Positions 9,328 through 17,551 of a stretch of 64,000 nucleotides of DNA are shown in pieces. Origin of the DNA: Heliorestis acidaminivorans. GTDB taxonomy: Bacteria > Bacillota > Desulfitobacteriia > Heliobacteriales > Heliobacteriaceae. The stretch covers positions 550,781 through 614,780 of the forward strand of contig NZ_WBXO01000001.1 in the NCBI RefSeq assembly GCF_008933955.1, read 5' to 3'. Made by a program: the position numbers and the translations under genes. Position 1 is the stretch's first letter. Every line of letters begins with the position of its first letter. The notes beneath the pieces were generated by a model, which saw only the letters and a program-made list of their open reading frames with translations, was not told the origin of the DNA and ran no database searches.

Positions 9328-10148
9328 TCATCAACGCCCCAAACTTTTAGCCTCGCAGGCGCTGGTAAGGCACCTACCTGTAAAGCGTAATCAAAAAACA
9401 CTTCTACAGCCTGGCGATATGAATCATCCAAATCATAACGAATTGTCTCAAAATAGTTCTTCAAAACAGCTTCCGGTAAAGGATAGCGTCTTATGGCTGT
9501 CCTAATAACTTCATCTCGATTAGTTAAGCCCCACCGTCGACTCTCTCGAAAAGCCTCTACAACCCTGCTTATTTCTCTTTGATTCCAAGCTACATATTCA
9601 CGACGAATAACCCAGAGTGCATAGACCATGGGCAATCCTGTCATCTCTTTCCACAGTGCACCTAGATCAAGATAAGGAATTGAAGATTGCTCCCTCGCTA
9701 TTAAAGCATCATCACCAATCAAGAGTGCCCCTTCGTATTGTTCAAGCATTTCCTTAAGATCAGGCCGAGCGGGATGATAAGAACATGAGATCCCGTAATA
9801 GCAATTCATAAGAATACGCAGAAGTATAACGGAAGTAGCTGAAGAAGTAGTTACAGCAATTCTTTTTCCTGCTAACTCTTCTACAGGGCATCTCAAAAAC
9901 AACAAAATTGATTCCACGGCACCATCAGCTGAGATTGATATATCTGGTAAAACCCAAGCAGACTCAGGTTGTCTAGCATAAGCAATTGATGATATAGGAG
10001 TAATGTCTAGTTCTCCTGTTAGAAACTTTTGATTTAATACAGATGGAACACCTGCTACCAGCTCTGCTTCTAAAGGAACAGCGCCAGAGGAAAAAGCATG
10101 ATAAATGGGAAGTACATTTAGATAGTCTACTTGGCCTAATCGTAGCAT
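9324..10148 (-). CDS. mqnA: chorismate dehydratase
   Basis: First futalosine-pathway step: chorismate to 3-[(1-carboxyvinyl)oxy]benzoate. The N-terminus LRLGQVDYLNVLPIY, the segment LDITPISSIAYAR and the GDDALIAR motif are characteristic of MqnA, which has a periplasmic-binding-protein fold without a signal peptide. 274 residues is normal. It lies between mqnE and mqnC with a 3-base gap and a 4-base overlap, so the three are one operon. Its substrate chorismate is made by the aro genes later in this window. Confidence 0.94.
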   Translation of the reverse strand: MLRLGQVDYLNVLPIYHAFSSGAVPLEAELVAGVPSVLNQKFLTGELDITPISSIAYARQPESAWVLPDISISADGAVESILLFLRCPVEELAGKRIAVTTSSATSVILLRILMNCYYGISCSYHPARPDLKEMLEQYEGALLIGDDALIAREQSSIPYLDLGALWKEMTGLPMVYALWVIRREYVAWNQREISRVVEAFRESRRWGLTNRDEVIRTAIRRYPLPEAVLKNYFETIRYDLDDSYRQAVEVFFDYALQVGALPAPARLKVWGVDE

Positions 10149-10151
10149 GCT

Positions 10152-11255
10152 TTAAAACTCCTTGCGAATGACCTTATACAAGGTATCTCGCTCCACAGGT
10201 ATCCGTCCAGCAGCACGAATCATATGCACTAGCTCTTGTAGTGTCAAAGCTTGACCTGTATCAGCACCGGCGGCATGGGTAATTTTCTCTTCCACTACAG
10301 TACCATCAATATCATCAACACCAAAGGAAAGGGAAAGTTGAGCTAATTTTGGACCAATCATAATCCAAAAAGCTTTAATATGATCAAAGTTGTCAAGCAT
10401 TAAGCGACTAATAGCAAGAGCTTTTAGATCGTCATAGCCTGTTGTCTTTAATAGACCTCGATCCTCTAAACCTGTATTTTTGGGATGAAAAGCAAGAGGA
10501 ATAAAAGCTTGGAAGCCTCCAGTCCGATCTTGTTGTTCTCTCAAACGAATAAGATGGTCTACTCGTTCTTCAATCGTTTCGACATGACCATATAACATCG
10601 TAGCATTCGTCTTCATGCCTAACTGGTGAGCTTCGCCATGAATCTCCAGCCAACGATCACCTGATATCTTTTTCTCACAGATCTCTTTCCTCACGCGATC
10701 ACTGAAAACTTCAGCACCACCACCAGGTAGTGAACCAAGACCGGCTTCTTGCAAAATAGTTAAAACATCGCGAGTACTTTTGCCAGTTTGTTCGCAAAAA
10801 TAATCAATTTCCACAGCTGTAAAAGCTTGAATATGACTATCTGGTAAAGCTCGTCGAACTCTCTGCAGCATCTCTACTTGAAAATCAAAAGATAGATCAG
10901 GATGGAGTCCTCCTACGATATGGACTTCTGAAGGATTACTCGCCTTTGATTGAAGTGCTTTCTCTTCAATCTCTTCTAACTTCATTACATAGGATTTGGG
11001 ATCATCTGCATCTACACCGAAGGCACAGAGGGGACAGCGATTAACACATACATTGGTAGGATTGATATGGCGGTTATTAATAAAGTAAACGTAATCACCA
11101 TTTTTTCTCTTTCGTACCAGATCAGCTAAATAGCCGATCATTAGCAGGTCCTTTGATTGATAAAGTCGTAGACCTTCTTCACGAGACAACCTCTCCCCCG
11201 CTTTTACTTTTGGTATTAGATCAGCAAGAGGGCTTTGCGCAAATAGTTCTTCCAC
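10152..11255 (-). CDS. mqnE: aminofutalosine synthase (radical SAM)
   Basis: Radical SAM enzyme joining the MqnA product to SAM-derived adenosine to give aminofutalosine. The cluster motif CVNRCPLC (C70, C74, C77) is followed by AFGVDADDPKSYVM; later come EVHIVGGLHPDLSFDF, LGSLPGGGAEVFSDRVR and AFIPLAFHPKNTGLE, which separate it from MqnC. The start is GTG a few bases after GGGAGG. 367 residues is normal. It is the first of the three mqn genes, after a short gap from mqnP. The downstream hydrolase (MqnB) and MqnD are not in the window. Confidence 0.95.
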   Translation of the reverse strand: MEELFAQSPLADLIPKVKAGERLSREEGLRLYQSKDLLMIGYLADLVRKRKNGDYVYFINNRHINPTNVCVNRCPLCAFGVDADDPKSYVMKLEEIEEKALQSKASNPSEVHIVGGLHPDLSFDFQVEMLQRVRRALPDSHIQAFTAVEIDYFCEQTGKSTRDVLTILQEAGLGSLPGGGAEVFSDRVRKEICEKKISGDRWLEIHGEAHQLGMKTNATMLYGHVETIEERVDHLIRLREQQDRTGGFQAFIPLAFHPKNTGLEDRGLLKTTGYDDLKALAISRLMLDNFDHIKAFWIMIGPKLAQLSLSFGVDDIDGTVVEEKITHAAGADTGQALTLQELVHMIRAAGRIPVERDTLYKVIRKEF

Positions 11256-11317
11256 TAGTGATTCCTCCCAACAGCATAGTGAAGAGACTTTATACTTTAA
11301 CCAAAATAGATAGGATA

Positions 11318-12184
11318 CTAGAGCAAAATATCAATAAGAGTAAACAGAAACATAGTAACACTAATATAACCGTTCATAGCAAAAAAAGCTGCATCAAGCT
11401 TGCTTAAGTCCTGGGGAGACACAAGAGTGTGCTCATAGAATAACAATATAATGGCAATAAAAACACCGACAAAGTACCAAAAACCAAGTCCTAGCATTAG
11501 ACCTGTCATTAGTAATAAGAGAGCTGCAAAGACATGGAAAAGTCGAGCAATCCAGAGGGCTGTAGCAATGCCAAAGCGAGCTGGTATTGAGTAGAGACCA
11601 TAAGATCTATCGAACTCTGTGTCTTGACAAGCATACAAAATATCAAAACCAGCTACCCAGGTAAGTACAGCTAAACCTAAGACTACTACAGGCCAATCAA
11701 TCGAAGCGTTCACACCAATCCATGCACCAACAGGCGCCGCCGCCAAAGCCGCTCCTAAGACTAGATGGCAAGCCCAAGTAAAGCGTTTTGTATAGGAATA
11801 GATAGTCAATACAAAAACAGCAAGAGGTGATAAAAGCAAAGCCAGAGGATTTAGCATTGCCGCTGCGACAATCAAAAGAGCAAAACTTAGCAATACATAT
11901 AACCAGGCTTCACCAACTTTTATGGTCCCTTTGGCCATAGCTCGCTCAGCTGTTCTAGGATTGTCCCGATCAATGTGGCGATCAATCATACGATTGAGCG
12001 TCATTGCCGCCGTTCTTGCCCCGACCATCGCAACGGTAATCCAAAATAGAACATCCCAAGTGGGGATCTGAACTTGCGCTAACAGCGCTCCCATATAGGC
12101 AAAAGGGAGGGCAAAAATGGTGTGTTCAAACTTAATCATTTCCATAAAAGTTTTTATACGTCCTACCGTGGTACTTTCTGACAA
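11318..12184 (-). CDS. mqnP: UbiA-family prenyltransferase of the futalosine pathway
   Basis: Membrane prenyltransferase that attaches the polyprenyl chain to the naphthoate ring precursor. Both aspartate-rich motifs are present: NRMIDRHIDRDNPRT near residues 64-78 and YACQDTEFDRSYGLYSIP near 184-201. About eight hydrophobic helices are visible. 288 residues is typical. The neighbours (ubiE upstream, mqnE/A/C downstream) point to menaquinone rather than ubiquinone or heme O. The start is TTG after GGAGAGGGGA. MqnP is the name for the futalosine-linked clade; placement in that clade is by context. Confidence 0.85.
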   Translation of the reverse strand: MSESTTVGRIKTFMEMIKFEHTIFALPFAYMGALLAQVQIPTWDVLFWITVAMVGARTAAMTLNRMIDRHIDRDNPRTAERAMAKGTIKVGEAWLYVLLSFALLIVAAAMLNPLALLLSPLAVFVLTIYSYTKRFTWACHLVLGAALAAAPVGAWIGVNASIDWPVVVLGLAVLTWVAGFDILYACQDTEFDRSYGLYSIPARFGIATALWIARLFHVFAALLLLMTGLMLGLGFWYFVGVFIAIILLFYEHTLVSPQDLSKLDAAFFAMNGYISVTMFLFTLIDILL

Positions 12185-12321
12185 GAGATTCCCTCTCCTT
12201 CCCTGTTCTTAGGCTACTTGATTAAGTTCATAATCACAGTAAAGCTTAGCCACTTTTCTTTCTAACTTCACTATCTTGCCCCGACTAAGCCTAAGAAGCA
12301 CAAAAAAGAAAATACGAAAAT

Positions 12322-12365
12322 CCGGAGAGGCCTTCTTACTTCCATCCATAAGAAAGACTCTCCGG
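12322..12365 (-). terminator. intrinsic terminator after ubiE
   Basis: CCGGAGAG/CTCTCCGG arms enclose a second weak stem, and the minus strand continues into a T-rich tract (ATTTTCGTATTTTC). It would end the transcript covering ubiE and separate it from mqnP. The rest of 12185-12387 shows nothing else recognisable. Confidence 0.75.
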
Positions 12366-12387
12366 TATGATGAGATACCTTTTTCCT

Positions 12388-13119
12388 TTACCTTTTGAAT
12401 CCCACATGAATTGCTACCGCACCGCCTAAAAGATTGTGATATCTTACCTTTTCCAACCCAAGGGCTCTAAATTCTTGTGCCAACTCTTCTTGAGGCAAAA
12501 AACTTTGAGCTGAACGAGCGAGCCAAGCATAGGGACCTTTAGGTCCTCCTGATAGTTTATCTAATAAAGGTACTAACTGCTTAACGTAGAGTTTGTGCAT
12601 ATCTTTTATGATGAAAGCATCTGGTTTTGCTGTTTCCAAAGAAACAACAGTACCTCCTGGTCGAATCACTCTCATCATTTCACCTAAAACTTGACGAAAA
12701 TCAGGTACATTTCTTAACCCAAAACCAATCGTCGCTGTATCAAAAGAGTTGTCGTCAAAAGGCAACTCCATGGCATTACCTTGTAAAAAGGTAATGTTTC
12801 CGTGTATGCGATTTTTTTGTTGTTTTTTTCTGGCCACTGCAAGCATGTCTTCATTGAAGTCAAGAGCTGTAACTTCTCCTTGAAGACTTACTTGCTCTGC
12901 GAGACAATGGCTTAACTCGCCTGTTCCACAACAAACGTCAAGAGCACGACCTTTTATAGGTACAGCAGAAATAAGAGCCGTCTTCTTACGCCAACGACGG
13001 TCTAGATAGAAAGTCATCCATTGATTCATGGCATCATAATGTCCGGCAATAGAAGAAAAAGTAGATTGAATATATCGTTCTTTCTCTTCAGCAGAGCGAA
13101 AACCATCAGAGTAATTCAC
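12388..13119 (-). CDS. ubiE: demethylmenaquinone methyltransferase
   Basis: SAM-dependent methylation, the last step of menaquinone synthesis (UbiE/MenG family). The N-terminal motif FSSIAGHYDAMNQWMTF is near residues 21-37, the SAM motif I ALDVCCGTGEL at about 58-68, and the family motifs IGFGLRNVPD and RPGGTVVSLETAKP follow. 243 residues is normal. The start is GTG after GGAGG. It sits directly downstream of the degenerate prenyl synthase gene, the same order as hepS-menG in the Bacillus gerC operon. Confidence 0.94.
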   Translation of the reverse strand: MNYSDGFRSAEEKERYIQSTFSSIAGHYDAMNQWMTFYLDRRWRKKTALISAVPIKGRALDVCCGTGELSHCLAEQVSLQGEVTALDFNEDMLAVARKKQQKNRIHGNITFLQGNAMELPFDDNSFDTATIGFGLRNVPDFRQVLGEMMRVIRPGGTVVSLETAKPDAFIIKDMHKLYVKQLVPLLDKLSGGPKGPYAWLARSAQSFLPQEELAQEFRALGLEKVRYHNLLGGAVAIHVGFKR

Positions 13120-13145
13120 CTTGCTGGCCTCCTTTTAGCAAAAAA

Positions 13146-13970
13146 CTAGACTACAACTTTTTTGGTTTTGCCAGCGATGGCTACACTTTTGCCTTCTACT
13201 GCTAGTGGCATCCGTTCATTCCAAGAAACTCCTGCTAATTGAGTTAGTAAGAGTTGAGCTGAATCATTCATGATTCCAGTAGGAAGCTTTTCTAGAGCTT
13301 CTAACCCTTGCTTTAACCAAATATTGCACTGAAGCATAGACGATGAAGTAGTACTTTGTCCAGCTAGTAAACCTGCTACTCGCCCTACTTGTTCCAAAGA
13401 ACGAATCTCCTGAGGAGAAGCTCCTGATATTTCAGCAGTTATTCTACAAGACAATGCTGGTAAAGTTGCAAACTCTAATTCTTTTGCTTTCTCAACTTGC
13501 TCATCAGAAACAAAAGCATTGTCGGCAAATTCTTTACGAATTACAGCACCTTCATGAATATAACAAAGAGCCTGCGAGAGAGCTTCCAAGTAAGCAAAAA
13601 GATGACCTTCACATAGGTAATCTACAGCTTGAGCATAAAGAAGATCACCCATCAAAACAGAAGAAGGAATAGTGTCTTTTTCTCCTAACTGTCGACTCCA
13701 GTTTTCTTCAGGTACCATACGATGAATATCTGTGCCTGCTTGAACAAATTGTACAGTACAAGCCAAATAATGAGCTTTTCGATCTACTTGGCCATACATC
13801 TTTGATGTTAACAGCACCAAAATGGCTGGCAACATTCTCTGGGCGTTATAGCTTCCCTTCTTCGATGCCATAGGAATACTATTGTTTAAAGGATGGGGTA
13901 TTCTATCTTTTAGGCGTAAATTCACTTCTGACAGCTCGGGAAGAAGGGACTCCCAGATATTCCAAGACAT
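13146..13970 (-). CDS. prenyl-synthase-like protein lacking catalytic Asp motifs, candidate HepS-type subunit
   Basis: The sequence keeps the outline of a trans-prenyl synthase: RMLPAILVLLTSKMYG resembles the RLRPAFVLLA helix, and GDLLYAQAVDYL resembles the GDxLxARA segment. Where DDxxD should be it has VQFVQAGTDIHRM, and no second DDxxD is present, so catalysis is unlikely. 274 residues is shorter than the catalytic subunit at 6012. The ATG follows AAAGGAG. It precedes ubiE by about 27 bases, matching hepS-menG gene order in Bacillus. I infer a non-catalytic partner for HepT that sets chain length or activity. It could instead be a diverged paralogue with a different role. Confidence 0.6.
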   Translation of the reverse strand: MSWNIWESLLPELSEVNLRLKDRIPHPLNNSIPMASKKGSYNAQRMLPAILVLLTSKMYGQVDRKAHYLACTVQFVQAGTDIHRMVPEENWSRQLGEKDTIPSSVLMGDLLYAQAVDYLCEGHLFAYLEALSQALCYIHEGAVIRKEFADNAFVSDEQVEKAKELEFATLPALSCRITAEISGASPQEIRSLEQVGRVAGLLAGQSTTSSSMLQCNIWLKQGLEALEKLPTGIMNDSAQLLLTQLAGVSWNERMPLAVEGKSVAIAGKTKKVVV

Positions 13971-14047
13971 TAAAAATTCTCCTTTCCGTCCGGTCAGCAG
14001 TGTCCATAATTATTCTTGCAAAAGTTCTTAAAATCCTGCCAAAAAAT

Positions 14048-14085
14048 AAAACCTCACAATACCGCTACGGCACCGTTACGGTTTT
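14048..14085 (-). terminator. possible terminator after the SRPBCC gene
   Basis: On the minus strand AAAACC and GGTTTT arms flank a GC-rich core with short internal repeats (CCGTAACGG, CCGTAGCGG), followed by ATTTTTT. The pairing of the core is imperfect, so the call is tentative. The rest of 13971-14192 shows no gene. Confidence 0.45.
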
Positions 14086-14192
14086 GCAAGGCTCATCATC
14101 GAAAACCTGTCCCGTTTACGAATCTAGAGATGATTATAACATCATATACCCTAACTAAGTCAATAAGATTTATTTACCTACAGAGGGCTTTA

Positions 14193-14642
14193 CTATCTTT
14201 GCTCAATCTGAGCTTTAATCGCTTCTAGCATAGCTTCTGAGTTAGCTCTCACCTTTTGTTTGAGCAAAGGATTAAGTAATGAAGATAGCATAGGAATTCC
14301 TAGATCAAATTCTACAGTTAAAGTAATCTGAGAACCTTTTTTTTCATTTAAGTTTTTCTCTTCAATCTGCCAATATCCTTCAAACTTTTTGAGATCACCT
14401 GACAACTGATGATAGCGAATCAAACCTTCCTGAGGATAAAAATCATCTCGTTCCTGCCAGCGAATCACACGACCATCTACTTCAGTAATCCATTCTGTAA
14501 TCGTATAAGCATCTCCACGATCAAGAATCTTTACAGAACGTACATCTTTCATGAATTCGGGATAATTTTCCATTTGCGAAGCCAGTGCATATACTTCTTC
14601 CGGTGCACCCTGAACCCATTGTGAAACTTCTACATGAGGCAT
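14193..14642 (-). CDS. SRPBCC (START-like) family protein, polyketide cyclase/COQ10-like
   Basis: 149 residues with the SRPBCC pattern: PHVEVSQWVQGAPEEVYALA at the N-terminus, MENYPEFMKDVRSVKIL, a central beta sheet with WQERDDFYPQEGLIRYHQL, and a C-terminal helix (LLKQKVRANSEAMLEAIKAQ). The fold forms a hydrophobic cavity for a lipid or quinone-like ligand. COQ10-type relatives bind quinones, and this gene lies just upstream of menaquinone genes on the same strand. A quinone-chaperone role is therefore attractive but unproven. No catalytic residues can be assigned. Confidence 0.7.
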   Translation of the reverse strand: MPHVEVSQWVQGAPEEVYALASQMENYPEFMKDVRSVKILDRGDAYTITEWITEVDGRVIRWQERDDFYPQEGLIRYHQLSGDLKKFEGYWQIEEKNLNEKKGSQITLTVEFDLGIPMLSSLLNPLLKQKVRANSEAMLEAIKAQIEQR

Positions 14643-14663
14643 TGAGCGATACCTTCCTTCTAG

Positions 14664-15908
14664 TTATCTAAAGTCTTCAAGATTTTCGGCAATTTCTTTG
14701 ATAAATTTTTCTGTTAAGCAGAGCACCTTATCGAGCTCTTCTTCTGCTATATTAAGTGGTGGTTCTAGTCGAATGACACTGCTATTATTTAAGGTATAAC
14801 CAACAATAACTTTTTCATCTACCATTCTCTTAATGATGTAACCACCCATACCGTCCTGAGCTAGCTCTAAGCCAATTAGTAACCCTTGCCCTCTCGCCTC
14901 TTTTAGAACTTCAGGATATTCTAGCGATAGATTTTGCAAAAAAGCTATCGCTTTTGCTCCTTTTTCACGGCTTTTTTCTACTAATCTTTCCTTCTCGATT
15001 ACTTCAAAAGTTGCTATAGCGGCAGTGCAAGCTAAGGGATTACCACCAAAAGTACTCGTGTGGATAAATGGATTTTCTATAAAAGCCTCCCAAACAGAAG
15101 GACGACCTATAACTGCCCCGATAGGCATTACACCGCCGCCTAATGCTTTTGCTAAGCATAAAATATCTGGTACAACTGATTCTCGTTCACAGGCGAATAA
15201 ATAGCCTGTTCTTCCCATACCAGTCTGTACTTCATCTAACAGTAGTAAAATACCTTCGTTACGACAAATTTCCTGTACTTGTTGTAAATAGCCTTCAGGA
15301 GGTAATTGCACTCCTCCTTCACCTTGAATAGGTTCTATAATAAAAGCGGCCAGATCTTTTTTTTCTGCCACAACTTGCTCCAATGCTCTTATATCACCGA
15401 AAGGAATATGTTCTACCTCCGGTAGCAAAGGAGTACAGGGCTGTCGAAAAAGTTCTCGACCAGATACAGAGAGAGCACCAAAAGTTTTTCCATGGAAACT
15501 ATTAAAAGTGCTAACTAGACCTTTTTTGCCTGTTGATAAACGAGCTAGTTTAATAGCACCTTCCACAGCTTCTGTACCAGAATTGCAGAAAAAAGAGTAA
15601 TGCAAATCACCAGGCGTTTTTTGTGCTAATAACTCAGCTAGCTCACCAGCCGGACCGTCGAGCAAATATCTTGTTGTCTGTGGCATTTTCTCCAATTGTT
15701 TTTTTACCGCCTCTATTACATGAGGGTGGCAATGACCAAGATTAAAAACACCAAAGTTACCTAGAAAGTCTAGATAAGCATTACCTTCATTATCATATAC
15801 GTAAGCACCTTCTGCATGAATTGCTTCTGTACCTAGTCCCATAAAGCGAAATAACCGAGCTAAAGATGGATTAATATATTCTTCATAACGTTGTAGAAGA
15901 GAAGACAA
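14664..15908 (-). CDS. class III aminotransferase, acetylornithine/putrescine type
   Basis: PLP-dependent fold-type I transaminase of the ArgD/putrescine/4-aminobutyrate group. Features: YLDFLGNFGVFNLGHCHP, the phosphate-binding FCNSGTEAVEGAIKLAR near residue 109, FIIEPIQGEGG, the aspartate motif LLLLDEVQTGMGRTG near 222-236, and the Schiff-base lysine in LCLAKALGGG near 260. 414 residues is normal. The start is TTG after AAAGGAGG. No arginine or polyamine genes flank it, so the substrate is open. The N-terminal extension YEEYINPSLARLFRFMG resembles putrescine-aminotransferase relatives. A terminator upstream separates it from the catabolic cluster. Confidence 0.82.
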   Translation of the reverse strand: MSSLLQRYEEYINPSLARLFRFMGLGTEAIHAEGAYVYDNEGNAYLDFLGNFGVFNLGHCHPHVIEAVKKQLEKMPQTTRYLLDGPAGELAELLAQKTPGDLHYSFFCNSGTEAVEGAIKLARLSTGKKGLVSTFNSFHGKTFGALSVSGRELFRQPCTPLLPEVEHIPFGDIRALEQVVAEKKDLAAFIIEPIQGEGGVQLPPEGYLQQVQEICRNEGILLLLDEVQTGMGRTGYLFACERESVVPDILCLAKALGGGVMPIGAVIGRPSVWEAFIENPFIHTSTFGGNPLACTAAIATFEVIEKERLVEKSREKGAKAIAFLQNLSLEYPEVLKEARGQGLLIGLELAQDGMGGYIIKRMVDEKVIVGYTLNNSSVIRLEPPLNIAEEELDKVLCLTEKFIKEIAENLEDFR

Positions 15909-15977
15909 GAATGATGCGCCTCCTTTTTCTTCCTTACACTGTTCAATTTATCCATTTTCTTGTCTTTCATGCAACAA

Positions 15978-16006
15978 AAATAAGAGGGCTTATTGCCCCC
16001 TTATTT
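15978..16006 (-). terminator. intrinsic terminator after the permease gene
   Basis: Hairpin with AAATAAG/CTTATTT and GGGC/GCCC arms and one mismatch. The minus strand continues TTGTTGC after a T tract; the plus strand also ends in seven T residues, so it may work in both directions. It closes the cluster at 16033-20927. Confidence 0.8.
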
Positions 16007-16032
16007 TTTTCTGACTTATAATTTTTGCCTAC

Positions 16033-17436
16033 TTATAAAATCATTATTGCGACTAATGTTGTCACAAAAAGACCTATACCAACACAGAAGAAGTTTCGCC
16101 TCACTATATCTATGGGGCTTACACCAGCTATACCAGCATCAGCAACAACACCGAAAGCCCAAGCTGTTAAAGTACCACCACCTGTCCAGATGGCAGCTAT
16201 TTGTCCTAAGGCGGCTAAGGTTGCAACATCAACACCAGCTGGTCCACCTAGTGCATTAGCAAGAGAACCTACCAGAGGTAACCCAGAGAATCCTGACCCA
16301 TCAAGACCTGTCATAATTCCAATAAGCACAATGCCAAAAGCTAGAGGAACTGTACCTAAGGGAAGTACATGGGCTAAGGCCGTACCAAGATCAAACATAA
16401 ATCCTGGAGCACCTTCGCCGAGAATAACAGGAGCTAAGCTAGGAGCACCTAAGAAGAAGAAGCCTGCAATAGGGATAACGGCGGCAAAGATTTTAATGGA
16501 GAATAAAAAGCCTTCACGGAGGAAACCTACTACTTTTTCTAAAGCAGATAATCCATGTCCTGCTATACTAGTAGCTAGCAAGAAAAAGACGGCTGTACCA
16601 CCGAGCAATGACGTAGCGCCTCCACCTTTAATATCTGGAAGATCTGGGTTTAAGTTGGAGCGAATCATTACTACAATGATTAAGAAAAACAAGGCAGGTA
16701 CAGCAACTGCAAAAAATTTAGATACTTTTGAATTCTTTACTTCTACATTAGTTTTTAGAAGCTCATTTTTCTTTGCTTCATCTGGTTTAGCAACAAATTC
16801 ATTACGCTTACGCAACATAAAATAGGCTACTGACAAAGCAACGATACCTGTAATAGAAGCAAACATCCAACCTTTAGTTAATATAAGCGCAACATCTACA
16901 TCAGCCGCTCTAGCCGTAATGGACGGTGCACCTTGTAAAACTACGTCACCAGAAAGGGCCATTCCATGACCAGCTAAGTTTAGGGCTAAAGCGGCTGCTA
17001 TAGGAGCTAGTCCAGCACTGATCGCTACAGGTATCAAAATTGTTCCTACAAGAGCTACAGCAGGAGTTGGCCAGAAGAAGGTCGCCGCTATGTACATAAC
17101 TGCTGCTAAGGTGAAAAAGGCAATTGTAGGCTTAGTCATGAAACGTTTTGCTGGTGCAACCATTAAGACATCAGAACCAATGCTCTGCAAAGCCTTAAGC
17201 ATGGCAACCATAAGGGCAATGACTAACATGATGTCAAAAAGCTCGGTACCTGATGTTTCTAGGGCACGAAATACTGTTTGTGCCGCTCCGACTAGTTTAT
17301 ATTCTGCATATACCCATCCGATCAGAAAGATACCAACGATACAGGGAACTACTACATCTCTACGAAAGATCATGGAGCCGATTACCCAAAGTACAACAGC
17401 TAGATAGATCCAATGTAAAATAGTTAACTCTGGCAT
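16033..17436 (-). CDS. multi-spanning permease of the catabolic cluster
   Basis: Hydrophobic protein of 467 residues with about eleven to twelve membrane segments and a charged cytoplasmic loop near residues 205-230 (KPDEAKKNELLKTNVEVKNSK). Glycine-rich re-entrant-like stretches such as GLDGSGFSGLPLVG and IWTGGGTLTAW suggest an ion-transporter-superfamily type secondary carrier, but I cannot name the family. The start is the ATG after GGAAGG. It is the last gene of the unit that begins with a PLP enzyme and an FAD enzyme, so import of their amine or amino-acid substrate is the simplest guess. Confidence 0.6.
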   Translation of the reverse strand: MPELTILHWIYLAVVLWVIGSMIFRRDVVVPCIVGIFLIGWVYAEYKLVGAAQTVFRALETSGTELFDIMLVIALMVAMLKALQSIGSDVLMVAPAKRFMTKPTIAFFTLAAVMYIAATFFWPTPAVALVGTILIPVAISAGLAPIAAALALNLAGHGMALSGDVVLQGAPSITARAADVDVALILTKGWMFASITGIVALSVAYFMLRKRNEFVAKPDEAKKNELLKTNVEVKNSKVSKFFAVAVPALFFLIIVVMIRSNLNPDLPDIKGGGATSLLGGTAVFFLLATSIAGHGLSALEKVVGFLREGFLFSIKIFAAVIPIAGFFFLGAPSLAPVILGEGAPGFMFDLGTALAHVLPLGTVPLAFGIVLIGIMTGLDGSGFSGLPLVGSLANALGGPAGVDVATLAALGQIAAIWTGGGTLTAWAFGVVADAGIAGVSPIDIVRRNFFCVGIGLFVTTLVAIMIL

Positions 17437-17551
17437 TAGCAAGAACCCTTCCTTTTATTGGATTTACGGCATTCATTACTTTTTCACTATCTTTGAATCA
17501 AGAATCTGTATCTTTGCTTACCTTTACAATAATCATGATCTTTTGGGTTTT

